A stretch of DNA of 9,489 nucleotides from assembly GCA_012271125.1 (NCBI GenBank), contig JAAXHB010000143.1, positions 831-10,319 of the forward strand, in the 5' to 3' direction. The position numbers and the translations under genes are program-made. Below the pieces are notes generated by a model. That model did not search any database, was not told where the DNA came from, and saw nothing but the letters and a program-made list of their open reading frames with translations. This document shows positions 1-6,444 of this stretch, one piece after another; within the stretch, counting starts at the first letter, position 1, and each line of letters opens with the position of its first letter. Source of the stretch: Actinomycetota bacterium (GTDB taxonomy: Bacteria > Actinomycetota > Acidimicrobiia > Acidimicrobiales > Aldehydirespiratoraceae).

Positions 1-26
1 TTCAAGCCCGATAAAGGCCAACTCAC
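1..26 (+). repeat. Left copy of a 26-bp inverted repeat linking the window ends
   Basis: This sequence matches the reverse complement of 9376-9401 at 25 of 26 bases. It may extend beyond position 1. It includes the AAAGGCCAACTCAC core, which also begins at 71. Confidence 0.85.
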
Positions 27-93
27 ACGGTAAAAGCTTTTCAAGCGAGCCCGTCAATACGAACGCCAGCAAAGGCCAACTCACACGGTAAAA
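13..93 (+). repeat. 23-bp direct repeat downstream of pcrA
   Basis: AAAGGCCAACTCAC followed by ACGGTAAAA occurs identically at 13-35 and 71-93. TTCAAGC also precedes both copies (1-7 and 40-46), with a longer spacer in the second. It lies in the non-coding tail beyond pcrA. No convincing terminator hairpin was found in this stretch. Confidence 0.85.
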
Positions 94-96
94 AGG

Positions 97-126
97 CTGG
101 GGTTATTTTTTCTGGGGTTATTTTTT
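97..126. repeat. 15-bp perfect tandem duplication at the pcrA stop
   Basis: CTGGGGTTATTTTTT is repeated at 97-111 and 112-126. The unit contains the last two Lys codons and the TAA stop of pcrA, so a second in-frame TAA lies at 103-105. Confidence 0.9.
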
Positions 127-2427
127 GGTGAGGGGGACGAAGTGGACGAGGATGCGTTTTTCGCCGACGCTTGGGAAGTTGATGACGGCTTCGGTGTCGT
201 AACCGTCGCCGGCGAGATCGGTGATAATTCCCTCCCCCCAACGGCTATGAACAACGTCTTGGCCGACTTGCCATTCGTCTTTGGGTAGGTGTTCGGCGAA
301 TTGTTTGGCACGTTTGCCGGCGGTGAAGGCACGATCCGCTAGGTCTTCGCGTCGGGCTTGTGCACGAGAACCGTTGGGGGTGCCGAAGTCACGTGAGTAG
401 CTGGCGTCATAGCCGTTGACTAGGCCTTTGGGGATGATTAGCTCTGCGGGGATGTCGTTAAGGAAGCGGCTCGGCGGGTTGTAGGACGTGGAGCCCCAGA
501 GTTGGCGGGTCTGGGCGTGTGAGAGGGTGAGTCGTTCCATGGCGCGGGTGATGCCGACGTAGCAGAGGCGCCGCTCCTCTTCCATTTCGCCAGGGTCGCT
601 AGATGAGCGGGAGTGCGGGAAGATGCCGTCTTCCATGCCGGTGAGGTAGAGGTCTGTGTATTCCAAGCCTTTGGCTGAGTGCAAGGTCATCAGGGCAACT
701 TGTGACAGCGGAGTGCCGGCGTCGTTGTCATCGCCGTCAGTGCCGGCGCTCGTGGCGTCGGCACCATCATTGTTGTCGTCAACAGCATCAGGTAAGTCGT
801 CGGTGTCTGCAACTAATGCGATTTCCTCTAAAAATGCTTCCACGGTTTCGTACTCTGAGGCGACGCCGATCAACTCGTCAAGGTTCTCGAGACGACCCTC
901 AGCCTCAAAGGTGTCCTCGGCTTCCAGAGACGCCCGATAGCCGGAGAAATCCAGCGCCTGCCCGATCACCTCACCAGGGCCGGCCTCAAGGCCCGACAGG
1001 TGCTCGATCAGCTCACAAAACGCCCGAATTCCAGCGGTGGCAGCCTTCGCCAGGCCGCCGGAGCTGAGCGCCTTCATCGCTTCGAAAAACGAAATCTGGC
1101 GACCCTCGGCGTATTCGGCGATGCGGTCCACGGTCGTGTTGCCGATGCCACGCTTGGGCACGTTGACAACGCGGCGGACGCTGACCTCGTCGTCGGAATT
1201 GAATGCCGCCTTGAGATAGGCGAGCGCATCACGCACCTCACGGCGGTCATAGAAACGAGTGCCGCCGACCACCACGTAAGGCATGTCGTTGGCACGCAGG
1301 GCGTCCTCGATGACACGGGACTGAGCGTTGGTGCGGTAAAGCACAGCCATCTCCGAGAAGGCGAGACCTTCGGCGTGGCGGCGGCGCATCTCGGCGACCA
1401 CATATTGCGCCTCGTCGCGCTCGTCGCTGGCGTGGTAGCGCACGATCTTCTCGCCGGTGCCCTTGGCGGTCCAGAGGTTTTTCTCCTTGCGGTTCGGGTT
1501 CTGCTCAATCACGGCATTGGCGGCGTCGAGAATGTGCTGAGTGCTGCGGTAGTTCTGGTTCAACACGACGATGCGAGCCTGCGGGAATGCCTCCTCGAAC
1601 TCCAAAATGTTGCGAATGTCGGCACCTCGGAAGGCGTAGATCGACTGATCGGAATCGCCGACGACGGTGACCTGCTCGTCGTCTTTGGTTAGGCGTATAA
1701 CGAGGTCGTTTTGGACGGAGTTGGTGTCTTGATATTCGTCAACGAGGACATGTTTGAAGCGAGCTTGCCAACGCTGACAGGCTTCGTCGTCGGTGCGCAG
1801 CAGCTCGGCCATGTTCAACAGCAGATCGTCGAAATCCATGGCACCGGCCTTGACGATGCGTCGTTGATATTCGGTGAAAATCTTGGCGATGGCTTCGGCG
1901 AAGTCGCCGTGGGCATCCTTGGCGTAAGCCTCGGCGGTGATGCTGTCGTTTTTAGCGGCAGAGATGATGTTGTGGGTCTTGCGGAAGTGGAACTTTTTCG
2001 GGTCGGCTTCAAGGGAGTCGAGCACGTGTCGGGTCAGGCGTTCGGCGTCGGCTTGGTCATAGACGACGAAATTCGACGGGTAGCCGAGGCGTTCGGCGTC
2101 ACGGCGCAGCATGCTCAAACAGGCACTGTGGAAGGTCGAAACCCACATGCGATTGGCGACAGGGCCGACAAGGTTTTTGACTCGCTCTTTCATCTCGCCG
2201 GCGGCCTTGTTGGTGAAGGTAATGGCAAGGATTTCAAACGGCGAGACGTTGTGCTCGGCGATCAGGTGCGCTATGCGATGCGTGAGGACACGGGTCTTGC
2301 CCGAGCCGGCGCCGGCGACGACGAGCAGCGGGCCGCCGGTGTGGGTGACGGCTTCATGCTGGTCGGGGTTAAGTCCGTCAAGAACCTGTGAGCTGCCGGT
2401 GATATCGGCGTGGGTGTTGACGGTCAT
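118..2427 (-). CDS. pcrA: UvrD/PcrA-type ATP-dependent 3'-5' DNA helicase (769 aa)
   Basis: Superfamily 1A helicase that unwinds DNA in repair and conflict resolution in the cytoplasm. The canonical motifs occur in order: the Q-motif region near LNPDQ (19-23), Walker A GAGSGKT (39-45), FTNKAAGEM (71-79), Walker B VDEYQD (229-234), VGDSDQSIYAFRG (256-268), QNYRST (291-296), MTLHSAKGLE (580-589) and YVGITRA (623-629). The tail from about residue 719 resembles the Tudor-like RNA-polymerase-contact domain of Gram-positive PcrA. The frame stays open 40 codons further upstream, but I chose the ATG at 2427: it lies 10 nt after the guaA stop, and the longer start would overlap guaA by 110 nt with a low-complexity peptide. 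Only a weak AGG-type Shine-Dalgarno precedes it. It is the last gene of the minus-strand block. An Asp/Asn-rich insert at about 546-572, just before motif V, carries the palindromic 27-bp element. The stop codon lies in a 15-bp tandem repeat. Confidence 0.96.
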   Translation of the reverse strand: MTVNTHADITGSSQVLDGLNPDQHEAVTHTGGPLLVVAGAGSGKTRVLTHRIAHLIAEHNVSPFEILAITFTNKAAGEMKERVKNLVGPVANRMWVSTFHSACLSMLRRDAERLGYPSNFVVYDQADAERLTRHVLDSLEADPKKFHFRKTHNIISAAKNDSITAEAYAKDAHGDFAEAIAKIFTEYQRRIVKAGAMDFDDLLLNMAELLRTDDEACQRWQARFKHVLVDEYQDTNSVQNDLVIRLTKDDEQVTVVGDSDQSIYAFRGADIRNILEFEEAFPQARIVVLNQNYRSTQHILDAANAVIEQNPNRKEKNLWTAKGTGEKIVRYHASDERDEAQYVVAEMRRRHAEGLAFSEMAVLYRTNAQSRVIEDALRANDMPYVVVGGTRFYDRREVRDALAYLKAAFNSDDEVSVRRVVNVPKRGIGNTTVDRIAEYAEGRQISFFEAMKALSSGGLAKAATAGIRAFCELIEHLSGLEAGPGEVIGQALDFSGYRASLEAEDTFEAEGRLENLDELIGVASEYETVEAFLEEIALVADTDDLPDAVDDNNDGADATSAGTDGDDNDAGTPLSQVALMTLHSAKGLEYTDLYLTGMEDGIFPHSRSSSDPGEMEEERRLCYVGITRAMERLTLSHAQTRQLWGSTSYNPPSRFLNDIPAELIIPKGLVNGYDASYSRDFGTPNGSRAQARREDLADRAFTAGKRAKQFAEHLPKDEWQVGQDVVHSRWGEGIITDLAGDGYDTEAVINFPSVGEKRILVHFVPLTKK
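739..765 (-). repeat. 27-bp palindromic in-frame element in pcrA
   Basis: Encodes GADATSAGT (residues 555-563). The coding-strand arms GTGCCG and CGGCAC pair around an A/C mismatch, then CGC pairs with GCG around a CACGA loop. It shares a 16-base identical core with the three Nudix copies and has the same reading frame. A 10-bp piece (AGTGCCGGCG) is repeated nearby at 712-721, so a partial second copy may be present. Asp/Asn codons flank it on both sides. Confidence 0.88.
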
Positions 2428-2437
2428 TTTCGTTCGC

Positions 2438-3997
2438 CTATTCCCACTCGATTGTTGCCGGCGGTTTGGAGGTGATGTCGTAGGTAACTCGATTGACGCC
2501 GGCGACTTCGGCGACGATTCGGGTGCTGATCCGCTCGAGCACGTCATAGCCGATGCGGGCCCAGTCGGCGGTCATGGCGTCGCTGCCGGTGACGGCTCGC
2601 ACGATGATCGGATGCCCGTAGGTGCGTTCGTCGCCCATGACGCCAACGGTTCGGATGTCGGCAAGCACGGCGAAAGATTGCCAGATTTCACGCTCGAGGC
2701 CGGCGGCTCGCAGCTCGGCTCGAACGATGGCATCAGCATGGCGCAGGGTTTCGGCCTTGGCGGGGGTGACTTCTCCGATGATGCGCACGGCTAGGCCGGG
2801 GCCGGGGAAGGGTTGGCGGTGGACGACATCATCGGGCAGGCCGAGTTCTGTGCCGATGGCACGCACCTCGTCTTTGAACAGGGTGCGCAGCGGTTCGACG
2901 ATTTCGAAGTCGACGTCGTCGGGTAGGCCACCAACGTTGTGATGGCTTTTGATGGTGGCGGCGTGGGCGGTGCCGGATTCGATGACGTCTGGGTACAGGG
3001 TGCCTTGGACTAGGTAGCGGGCGTCTGGGTCGGATTCGGCGCGGGCTTTTTCGAAGGTGCGGATGAAAAGCTCGCCGATGGTGCGGCGTTTTTCTTCGGG
3101 GTCGGTGACGCCTTCGAGAGCGGCGAAAAACTGCTCGGAGGCATCGACTTGGATGAGGTTGGCTTGGTTTATATCTGCGCTAGTGAATGCGTCGACGACG
3201 TCTGCGGCTTCGTTTTGGCGTAGCAAGCCGGTGTCTACGAGCACGCAGGTGAGCCGGTCGCCTATGGCACGATGAACGAGGGCTGCGGCGACGGCTGAGT
3301 CAACACCGCCGGAGAGTCCACATATGGCTCGCCCCTCCCCGACTTGGGCGTGGATTTGTTCTATTAGCGAGTCGATTTGTGACGCCGGTGACCAGCTGCG
3401 TTTGGCGTTGCAGGCGTCGGTTAGGAAGCGGCGGATCACTTCGGGCCCGCAGGGGGTGTGTTCCACTTCGGGATGGAACTGCACAGCAAAAAGTCCCCGA
3501 TCTTTGTCTTCGAAAGCGGCGACGGGGGCTTCATCTGTGACGGCAGTGACAGTGGCTCCTGGTGGAGCTTGGGTGATGGCGTCGAAGTGGCTCATCCAGA
3601 CGTCTTGAGGTGATGCGATGTCCTTAAGCAATAGGCCACCGTTATGGGTGAGCTTGGTGCGGCCGTATTCGCCGCGTTCGTTGCGTCCCACTATCCCACC
3701 GAGTTGCTCTGCCATCAGCTGCGCGCCGTAACAAATTCCCAGCACCGGCACATCTAGGTCGTAGATGTCGGGGTCGAGGCGTGGCGCTCCAGCAGTATTG
3801 ACCGATGCCGGGCCACCGCTGAGGATCACCCCAACCGGTGCAGCCTCCGTCACCTCAGATGCGGTGACGGTAGGAGCAACGATTTCGCTGTAGACGTTGG
3901 CCTCGCGGACTCGGCGGGCGATTAGTTGCGCATATTGGGCACCAAAGTCGACTACTAGTACCCGTTCGTCTGTGGACGTCATCGTTGAAGACGTCAC
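2438..3997 (-). CDS. guaA: GMP synthase (glutamine-hydrolysing)
   Basis: Converts XMP to GMP using ATP and glutamine, the last step of de novo guanine nucleotide synthesis. The N-terminal class I glutamine amidotransferase domain has VLVVDFGAQY (13-22), the nucleophile Cys89 in GICYGAQ and the His175/Glu177 pair in FHPEVEH. The ATP-pyrophosphatase domain starts with the PP-loop SGGVDS (229-234). The C-terminal dimerisation domain shows PFPGPGLAVR and ends in TSKPPATIEWE. The length of 519 aa is normal and all catalytic residues are present. The start is a GTG at 3997; an in-frame ATG at 3982 would give 514 aa and aligns equally well with the family, and neither has a strong Shine-Dalgarno, so the first five residues are uncertain. 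It lies 52 nt downstream of guaB3 and 10 nt upstream of pcrA, so it is probably co-transcribed with both. Confidence 0.97.
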   Translation of the reverse strand: MTSSTMTSTDERVLVVDFGAQYAQLIARRVREANVYSEIVAPTVTASEVTEAAPVGVILSGGPASVNTAGAPRLDPDIYDLDVPVLGICYGAQLMAEQLGGIVGRNERGEYGRTKLTHNGGLLLKDIASPQDVWMSHFDAITQAPPGATVTAVTDEAPVAAFEDKDRGLFAVQFHPEVEHTPCGPEVIRRFLTDACNAKRSWSPASQIDSLIEQIHAQVGEGRAICGLSGGVDSAVAAALVHRAIGDRLTCVLVDTGLLRQNEAADVVDAFTSADINQANLIQVDASEQFFAALEGVTDPEEKRRTIGELFIRTFEKARAESDPDARYLVQGTLYPDVIESGTAHAATIKSHHNVGGLPDDVDFEIVEPLRTLFKDEVRAIGTELGLPDDVVHRQPFPGPGLAVRIIGEVTPAKAETLRHADAIVRAELRAAGLEREIWQSFAVLADIRTVGVMGDERTYGHPIIVRAVTGSDAMTADWARIGYDVLERISTRIVAEVAGVNRVTYDITSKPPATIEWE

Positions 3998-4009
3998 CGG
4001 CTACGCCTG

Positions 4010-4039
4010 AAAAAGGGACGCCGTAAAAAGGGACGCCGT
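4010..4039. repeat. 15-bp perfect tandem duplication in the guaB3-guaA gap
   Basis: AAAAAGGGACGCCGT occurs twice without interruption (4010-4024 and 4025-4039) in the 52-nt spacer. On the transcribed strand each unit ends in five T, but no hairpin precedes them, so a terminator is not supported. Confidence 0.9.
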
Positions 4040-4049
4040 TCGCGGATGC

Positions 4050-5162
4050 TCAAGTTGAGCTGGTGACTGCCAAAGCGGCTCGTTGGAAGTCTTTCAAGTC
4101 GGTGTAGCCGCATTTGGCAATGGCGATCTTGAGGCCGCCCATGAGGTTGGCAGACCCGTCAGCGGCCGTGGTTGGGCCCAACAAGATTTCTTCGAGCGAC
4201 GCCTTTGAGTCGACGGAGATCACCTTGCCTCGAGGCAGTCTGGTTCGGCTCGCTGAGTATGTCCAGTGCTTGCCGGGGCAGGGGGCGTCGGTTGCTGCTG
4301 CCAGCGGCACGCCGAGCATGACCGCGTCGGCACCACAGACGATGGCTTTGGCGATGTCGCCGGATGTGGACATTCCGTCGTCGGCAATTACATGGCAATA
4401 GACGCCGGTCTCGTCGAGGTGGCGCATCCGCGCGGCGCGGGCATCGGCGATGGCGGTGGCTTGAGGGGCGGCAAGGCCTAACACGTCGTGGCTGGTGACG
4501 GCGTGACCTGAGCCGGTGCCCACAAGCACGCCTGCGGCACCGGTGCGCATTAGGTGAAGTGCCGCCTGGTAGCTGACGCAGCCGCCGACGATGACGGGCA
4601 TCTGCAGGCCGCGTATGAAGGTCTTGAGGTTGAGTGGTGCCTCTTTGGTTGAGTCGTGCTCGGCGGATACGACCGTGCCGGCGATGACGAGCATGTCGAC
4701 CTCTGCTTTGGCGGCGTGCGGTGTGAGTTCTTCGGCTTTGGGGGGGCGAACTCGGGCGGCGGTTCGCACTCCGGCGGCGGAGATTTCAGAGATGCGTTGT
4801 GAGATGAGCTCGGGGATGACTTTGGCTTTGTAGAGCTCACGCAGTCGTTCGGCGGCCTTGTCGATGGGGGCTTCAGCAAGTTCGGCAAGGGCGGGGGCTG
4901 GGTCTTCGTGGCGGGTCCAGAGGCCTTCGAGGTCGAGCACTCCAAGGCCGCCAAGCTGTCCGAGTCGGATTGCAGTGGCAGGGCTTGTGACCGAGTCTGT
5001 TGAGCTGCCGAGGACGGGGATGTCTAAGCCGTAGGCGTCGATTTGCCAGGAAATGTCGATGTCTCTGGGGTCGCGGGTGCGCCGGCTTGGGACGATTGAG
5101 ATTTCATCGAAGCCGAAGGAGCGGCGGGCGGTTTTGCCCATGCCGATTTCAGTTTCAAGCAT
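4050..5162 (-). CDS. guaB3: GuaB3 family IMP dehydrogenase-related protein
   Basis: A TIM-barrel protein of the IMPDH/GMP reductase superfamily, GuaB3 type: 370 aa, with no CBS domains. Family hallmarks are RRSFGFDEISIVPSRRTRDP (13-32), the DISWQIDAY stretch (36-44), LGGLGVLDLEGLWTR (70-84), HVIADDGMSTSGDIAKA (257-273) with the phosphate-binding region, and GADAVMLGVPLA (277-288). The loop that holds the catalytic Cys in true IMPDH reads VGTGSGHAVTSH here (214-225), with no Cys, as in actinobacterial GuaB3 proteins. Activity in this branch is not settled as far as I know: cyanobacterial GuaB3 is reported as an IMP dehydrogenase, while the actinobacterial role is unclear. The usual AAMD motif is replaced by SSTD (53-56). 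The ATG is chosen because a near-perfect Shine-Dalgarno overlaps the Nudix stop codon 6 nt upstream, which implies translational coupling. The neighbouring guaA supports a purine role. Confidence 0.9.
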   Translation of the reverse strand: MLETEIGMGKTARRSFGFDEISIVPSRRTRDPRDIDISWQIDAYGLDIPVLGSSTDSVTSPATAIRLGQLGGLGVLDLEGLWTRHEDPAPALAELAEAPIDKAAERLRELYKAKVIPELISQRISEISAAGVRTAARVRPPKAEELTPHAAKAEVDMLVIAGTVVSAEHDSTKEAPLNLKTFIRGLQMPVIVGGCVSYQAALHLMRTGAAGVLVGTGSGHAVTSHDVLGLAAPQATAIADARAARMRHLDETGVYCHVIADDGMSTSGDIAKAIVCGADAVMLGVPLAAATDAPCPGKHWTYSASRTRLPRGKVISVDSKASLEEILLGPTTAADGSANLMGGLKIAIAKCGYTDLKDFQRAALAVTSST

Positions 5163-5167
5163 TTGCT

Positions 5168-5179
5168 ATCACCCCCTTT
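5168..5179 (-). promoter_or_regulatory. Strong Shine-Dalgarno of guaB3, overlapping the Nudix stop
   Basis: On the minus strand this reads AAAGGGGGTGAT, which differs from the full anti-SD complement AAAGGAGGTGAT at one base. It ends 5 nt before the guaB3 ATG, and the TGA inside it is the Nudix stop codon. This fixes the guaB3 start and suggests coupled translation. Confidence 0.8.
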
Positions 5180-6134
5180 TTGTCAGTAGCTCTAGTAGTA
5201 GGCGCAATGTTCTAGCAGTTGCGCCCCAAATCGTGTCACCTTCTAGATCGAAGAACGTCATTGTGCGGGTTTCGCCGTTGGTCATTGTCCAGTGTTCTTG
5301 ACGGAAGGCGTCTGGGTGGAGCAAGTCCGTGAGTTCGATTCGCAAGATGGCGTCTACTTCGGCGGGGTTGGCATGTAGTTTGACGTCTGCGGTGGTGGCT
5401 ACCACGAAAGGGCAGGCAACTGAGTTAGATGTCGGCGTGGTGAAGCTGTCAAGCCGTCCGAGGAGTTGCAGTTCAGCGTCGGGGCGGAGGCTGATTTCTT
5501 CGTTGGCTTCTCGTAACGCTGTAGCCCAGAGGTTGTCGTCGTCGGGTTCACGTCGTCCTCCTGGAAACGACACTTCACCAGCGTGAACTCGCAGGTTTCG
5601 TGCCCGCCGCGTCAACACAACGTGTGCTTGCGTGCTGCCGTTGTTGTCGTCAGCACCGGCGCTCGTGGCGTTGTTGATGTCATCGTCGTCATTAGCACCG
5701 GCGCTCGTGGCGTTGTTGATGTCGTCGTCATTAGCACCGGCGCTCGTGGCGTCGGTGCCATCATCATCGTCGTAAACAAGAACGAGAACGCCTGAAGGGT
5801 CGGCAAGGCTGTAGTCGTCGGGCAAACCTGAATTGTGCCAACCCTGTGATGCCAGCTCCGGCGGACTCGGGTTGACTGCCAGCACCGGACCCCAGTGCCC
5901 TGGCGTGCGATTCGCTAGAGCGTTCCCGATGTCAGTCACGCTGATGTGGTGCGGTGCGGGTAGTTGAGCCCAAGGTGCATGCCCACCGGGTTGGATTTGA
6001 GCCGGTCGGGGAATGCGTTGGTCGCCGCCGCGATTTGGCTTAGCTAGCGAGCGAGCCGGCACGAACTCCACAACGTCGAATGCGCTTTGAATGCCTTGTG
6101 GAGCAGCCGAGGCAAGGCTTGATTGGGATGCCAT
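5169..6134 (-). CDS. Nudix hydrolase, CoA diphosphatase (NudL/UPF0035)-like, with Asp/Asn-rich repeat insert
   Basis: Likely hydrolyses a nucleotide-linked pyrophosphate, most plausibly CoA or acyl-CoA. The core reads VVLTRRARNLRVHAGEVSFP (172-191), followed by GGRREP and TALREANEEISL (205-216). This is the UPF0035 signature joined to a Nudix box; the G before the last residue is S. Metal-binding Glu209, Glu212 and Glu213 are present. The protein is 321 aa, against roughly 200 for simple family members. The extra length comes from an N-terminal region with a GGDQRIPRPAQ stretch (36-46) and a low-complexity insert at about 122-167 holding three DATSAG/NATSAG units. That insert falls between two core strands (VLVLVY and HVVLTRR), as expected for a loop. 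The ATG at 6134 lies 9 nt after the stop of the small gene 6144-6296, with no good Shine-Dalgarno nearby, so coupling or another start is possible. Substrate is inference. Confidence 0.88.
   Translation of the reverse strand: MASQSSLASAAPQGIQSAFDVVEFVPARSLAKPNRGGDQRIPRPAQIQPGGHAPWAQLPAPHHISVTDIGNALANRTPGHWGPVLAVNPSPPELASQGWHNSGLPDDYSLADPSGVLVLVYDDDDGTDATSAGANDDDINNATSAGANDDDDINNATSAGADDNNGSTQAHVVLTRRARNLRVHAGEVSFPGGRREPDDDNLWATALREANEEISLRPDAELQLLGRLDSFTTPTSNSVACPFVVATTADVKLHANPAEVDAILRIELTDLLHPDAFRQEHWTMTNGETRTMTFFDLEGDTIWGATARTLRLLLELLTKRG
5652..5759 (-). repeat. Three tandem units of the DATSAG-encoding element in the Nudix gene
   Basis: Units begin at 5652, 5694 and 5733 on the plus strand, with spacings of 42 and 39 bp, so all are in frame. 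Each contains the same 16-base core, CCGGCGCTCGTGGCGT. The unit at 5733-5759 is a full palindrome (arms GCACCG and CGGTGC on the coding strand). In the two units at 5652 and 5694 the left coding-strand arm is replaced by an ATCAACA sequence, so the outer stem cannot form. They encode NATSAGA, NATSAGA and GTDATSAGA within Asp/Asn runs. Confidence 0.9.
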
Positions 6135-6143
6135 TTAGGTTGT

Positions 6144-6296
6144 TTAGGAGGCTCGCTCCTCAGCAAGCTGCTGCAGCAAGTCCCGCATGCCGGCGGTCTT
6201 GAGGTTGCTAATCACACGACCGGGCGGGGTTTCGCCTCGCTCCCATTCCTCCCACGCATCCAATAGTTTCTGCGGATCAGGTGGGGGTCGATCCAT
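6144..6296 (-). CDS. Small hypothetical protein (50 aa), first gene of the operon
   Basis: An open frame from the ATG at 6296 to the TAA at 6144, encoding a charged, probably helical protein. Recognisable pieces are LLDAWEEWERGETPPGR (11-27) and NLKTAGMRDLLQQL (31-44). The composition is protein-like and unbiased, with a proline-rich start and an amphipathic C-terminal helix, and no membrane segment or Cys. It ends 9 nt before the Nudix start on the same strand, which suggests co-transcription. The frame stays open upstream to 6371, but no ATG, GTG or TTG lies there, so this start is the only sensible one. No clear Shine-Dalgarno precedes it. A 5-bp inverted repeat (AGGAG-5 nt-CTCCT on the plus strand, 6146-6160) overlaps its last codons. 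I do not assign a function; similarity to small conserved actinobacterial proteins is an impression only. Confidence 0.72.
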   Translation of the reverse strand: MDRPPPDPQKLLDAWEEWERGETPPGRVISNLKTAGMRDLLQQLAEERAS

Positions 6297-6444
6297 TGAG
6301 GTGAGGCTAATGGTTGCCGCTAATAATTTTTTAGGTAATGATTTTTCTAGGACTTTTGCTGGGCTTTTCTAATGAGCTTTTGCTGCGCTTTCTTGAGAAG
6401 CTGCTTGCGGGAACTCCGTAGCCGGCTCTAGCGTCAAAGATGTT
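6297..6444. promoter_or_regulatory. Divergent promoter region between the operon and the DUF4349 gene
   Basis: A 148-nt spacer between divergent starts, with an AT-rich core (about 6321-6350) unlike the surrounding GC-rich genes, so promoters in both directions are expected. On the plus strand TCTAAT at 6368-6373 matches a -10 box at 5 of 6 bases, but no convincing -35 lies upstream. No minus-strand box is clear. Two near-identical copies of an 18-mer starting CTTTTGCTG lie at 6353-6370 and 6377-6394. Confidence 0.4.

Noticed and set aside
1..117. Integron attC-like or CRISPR-like repeats beyond pcrA
   Set aside because: The repeats lack paired core sites of attC type, and there are only two copies with unequal spacers, so neither a cassette site nor a CRISPR array is supported.
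60..117. Rho-independent terminator after pcrA
   Set aside because: Only a 5-bp stem (CCAGC/GCTGG) with a loop of about 25 nt can be drawn, and it is not followed by a proper T run.
656..2391. Several long plus-strand open frames opposite pcrA
   Set aside because: The minus strand encodes all helicase motifs without interruption; the plus-strand peptides resemble no family and reflect GC-rich antisense frames.
2428..2547. 40-residue N-terminal extension of PcrA
   Set aside because: It overlaps the 3' end of guaA by 110 nt and encodes low-complexity Ser/Pro/Arg sequence; the ATG at 2427 fits the 10-nt spacing and family length.
6187..6372. Plus-strand 61-residue open frame
   Set aside because: It is antisense to the 50-aa small gene, which has better composition and operon context, and runs into the AT-rich promoter region.
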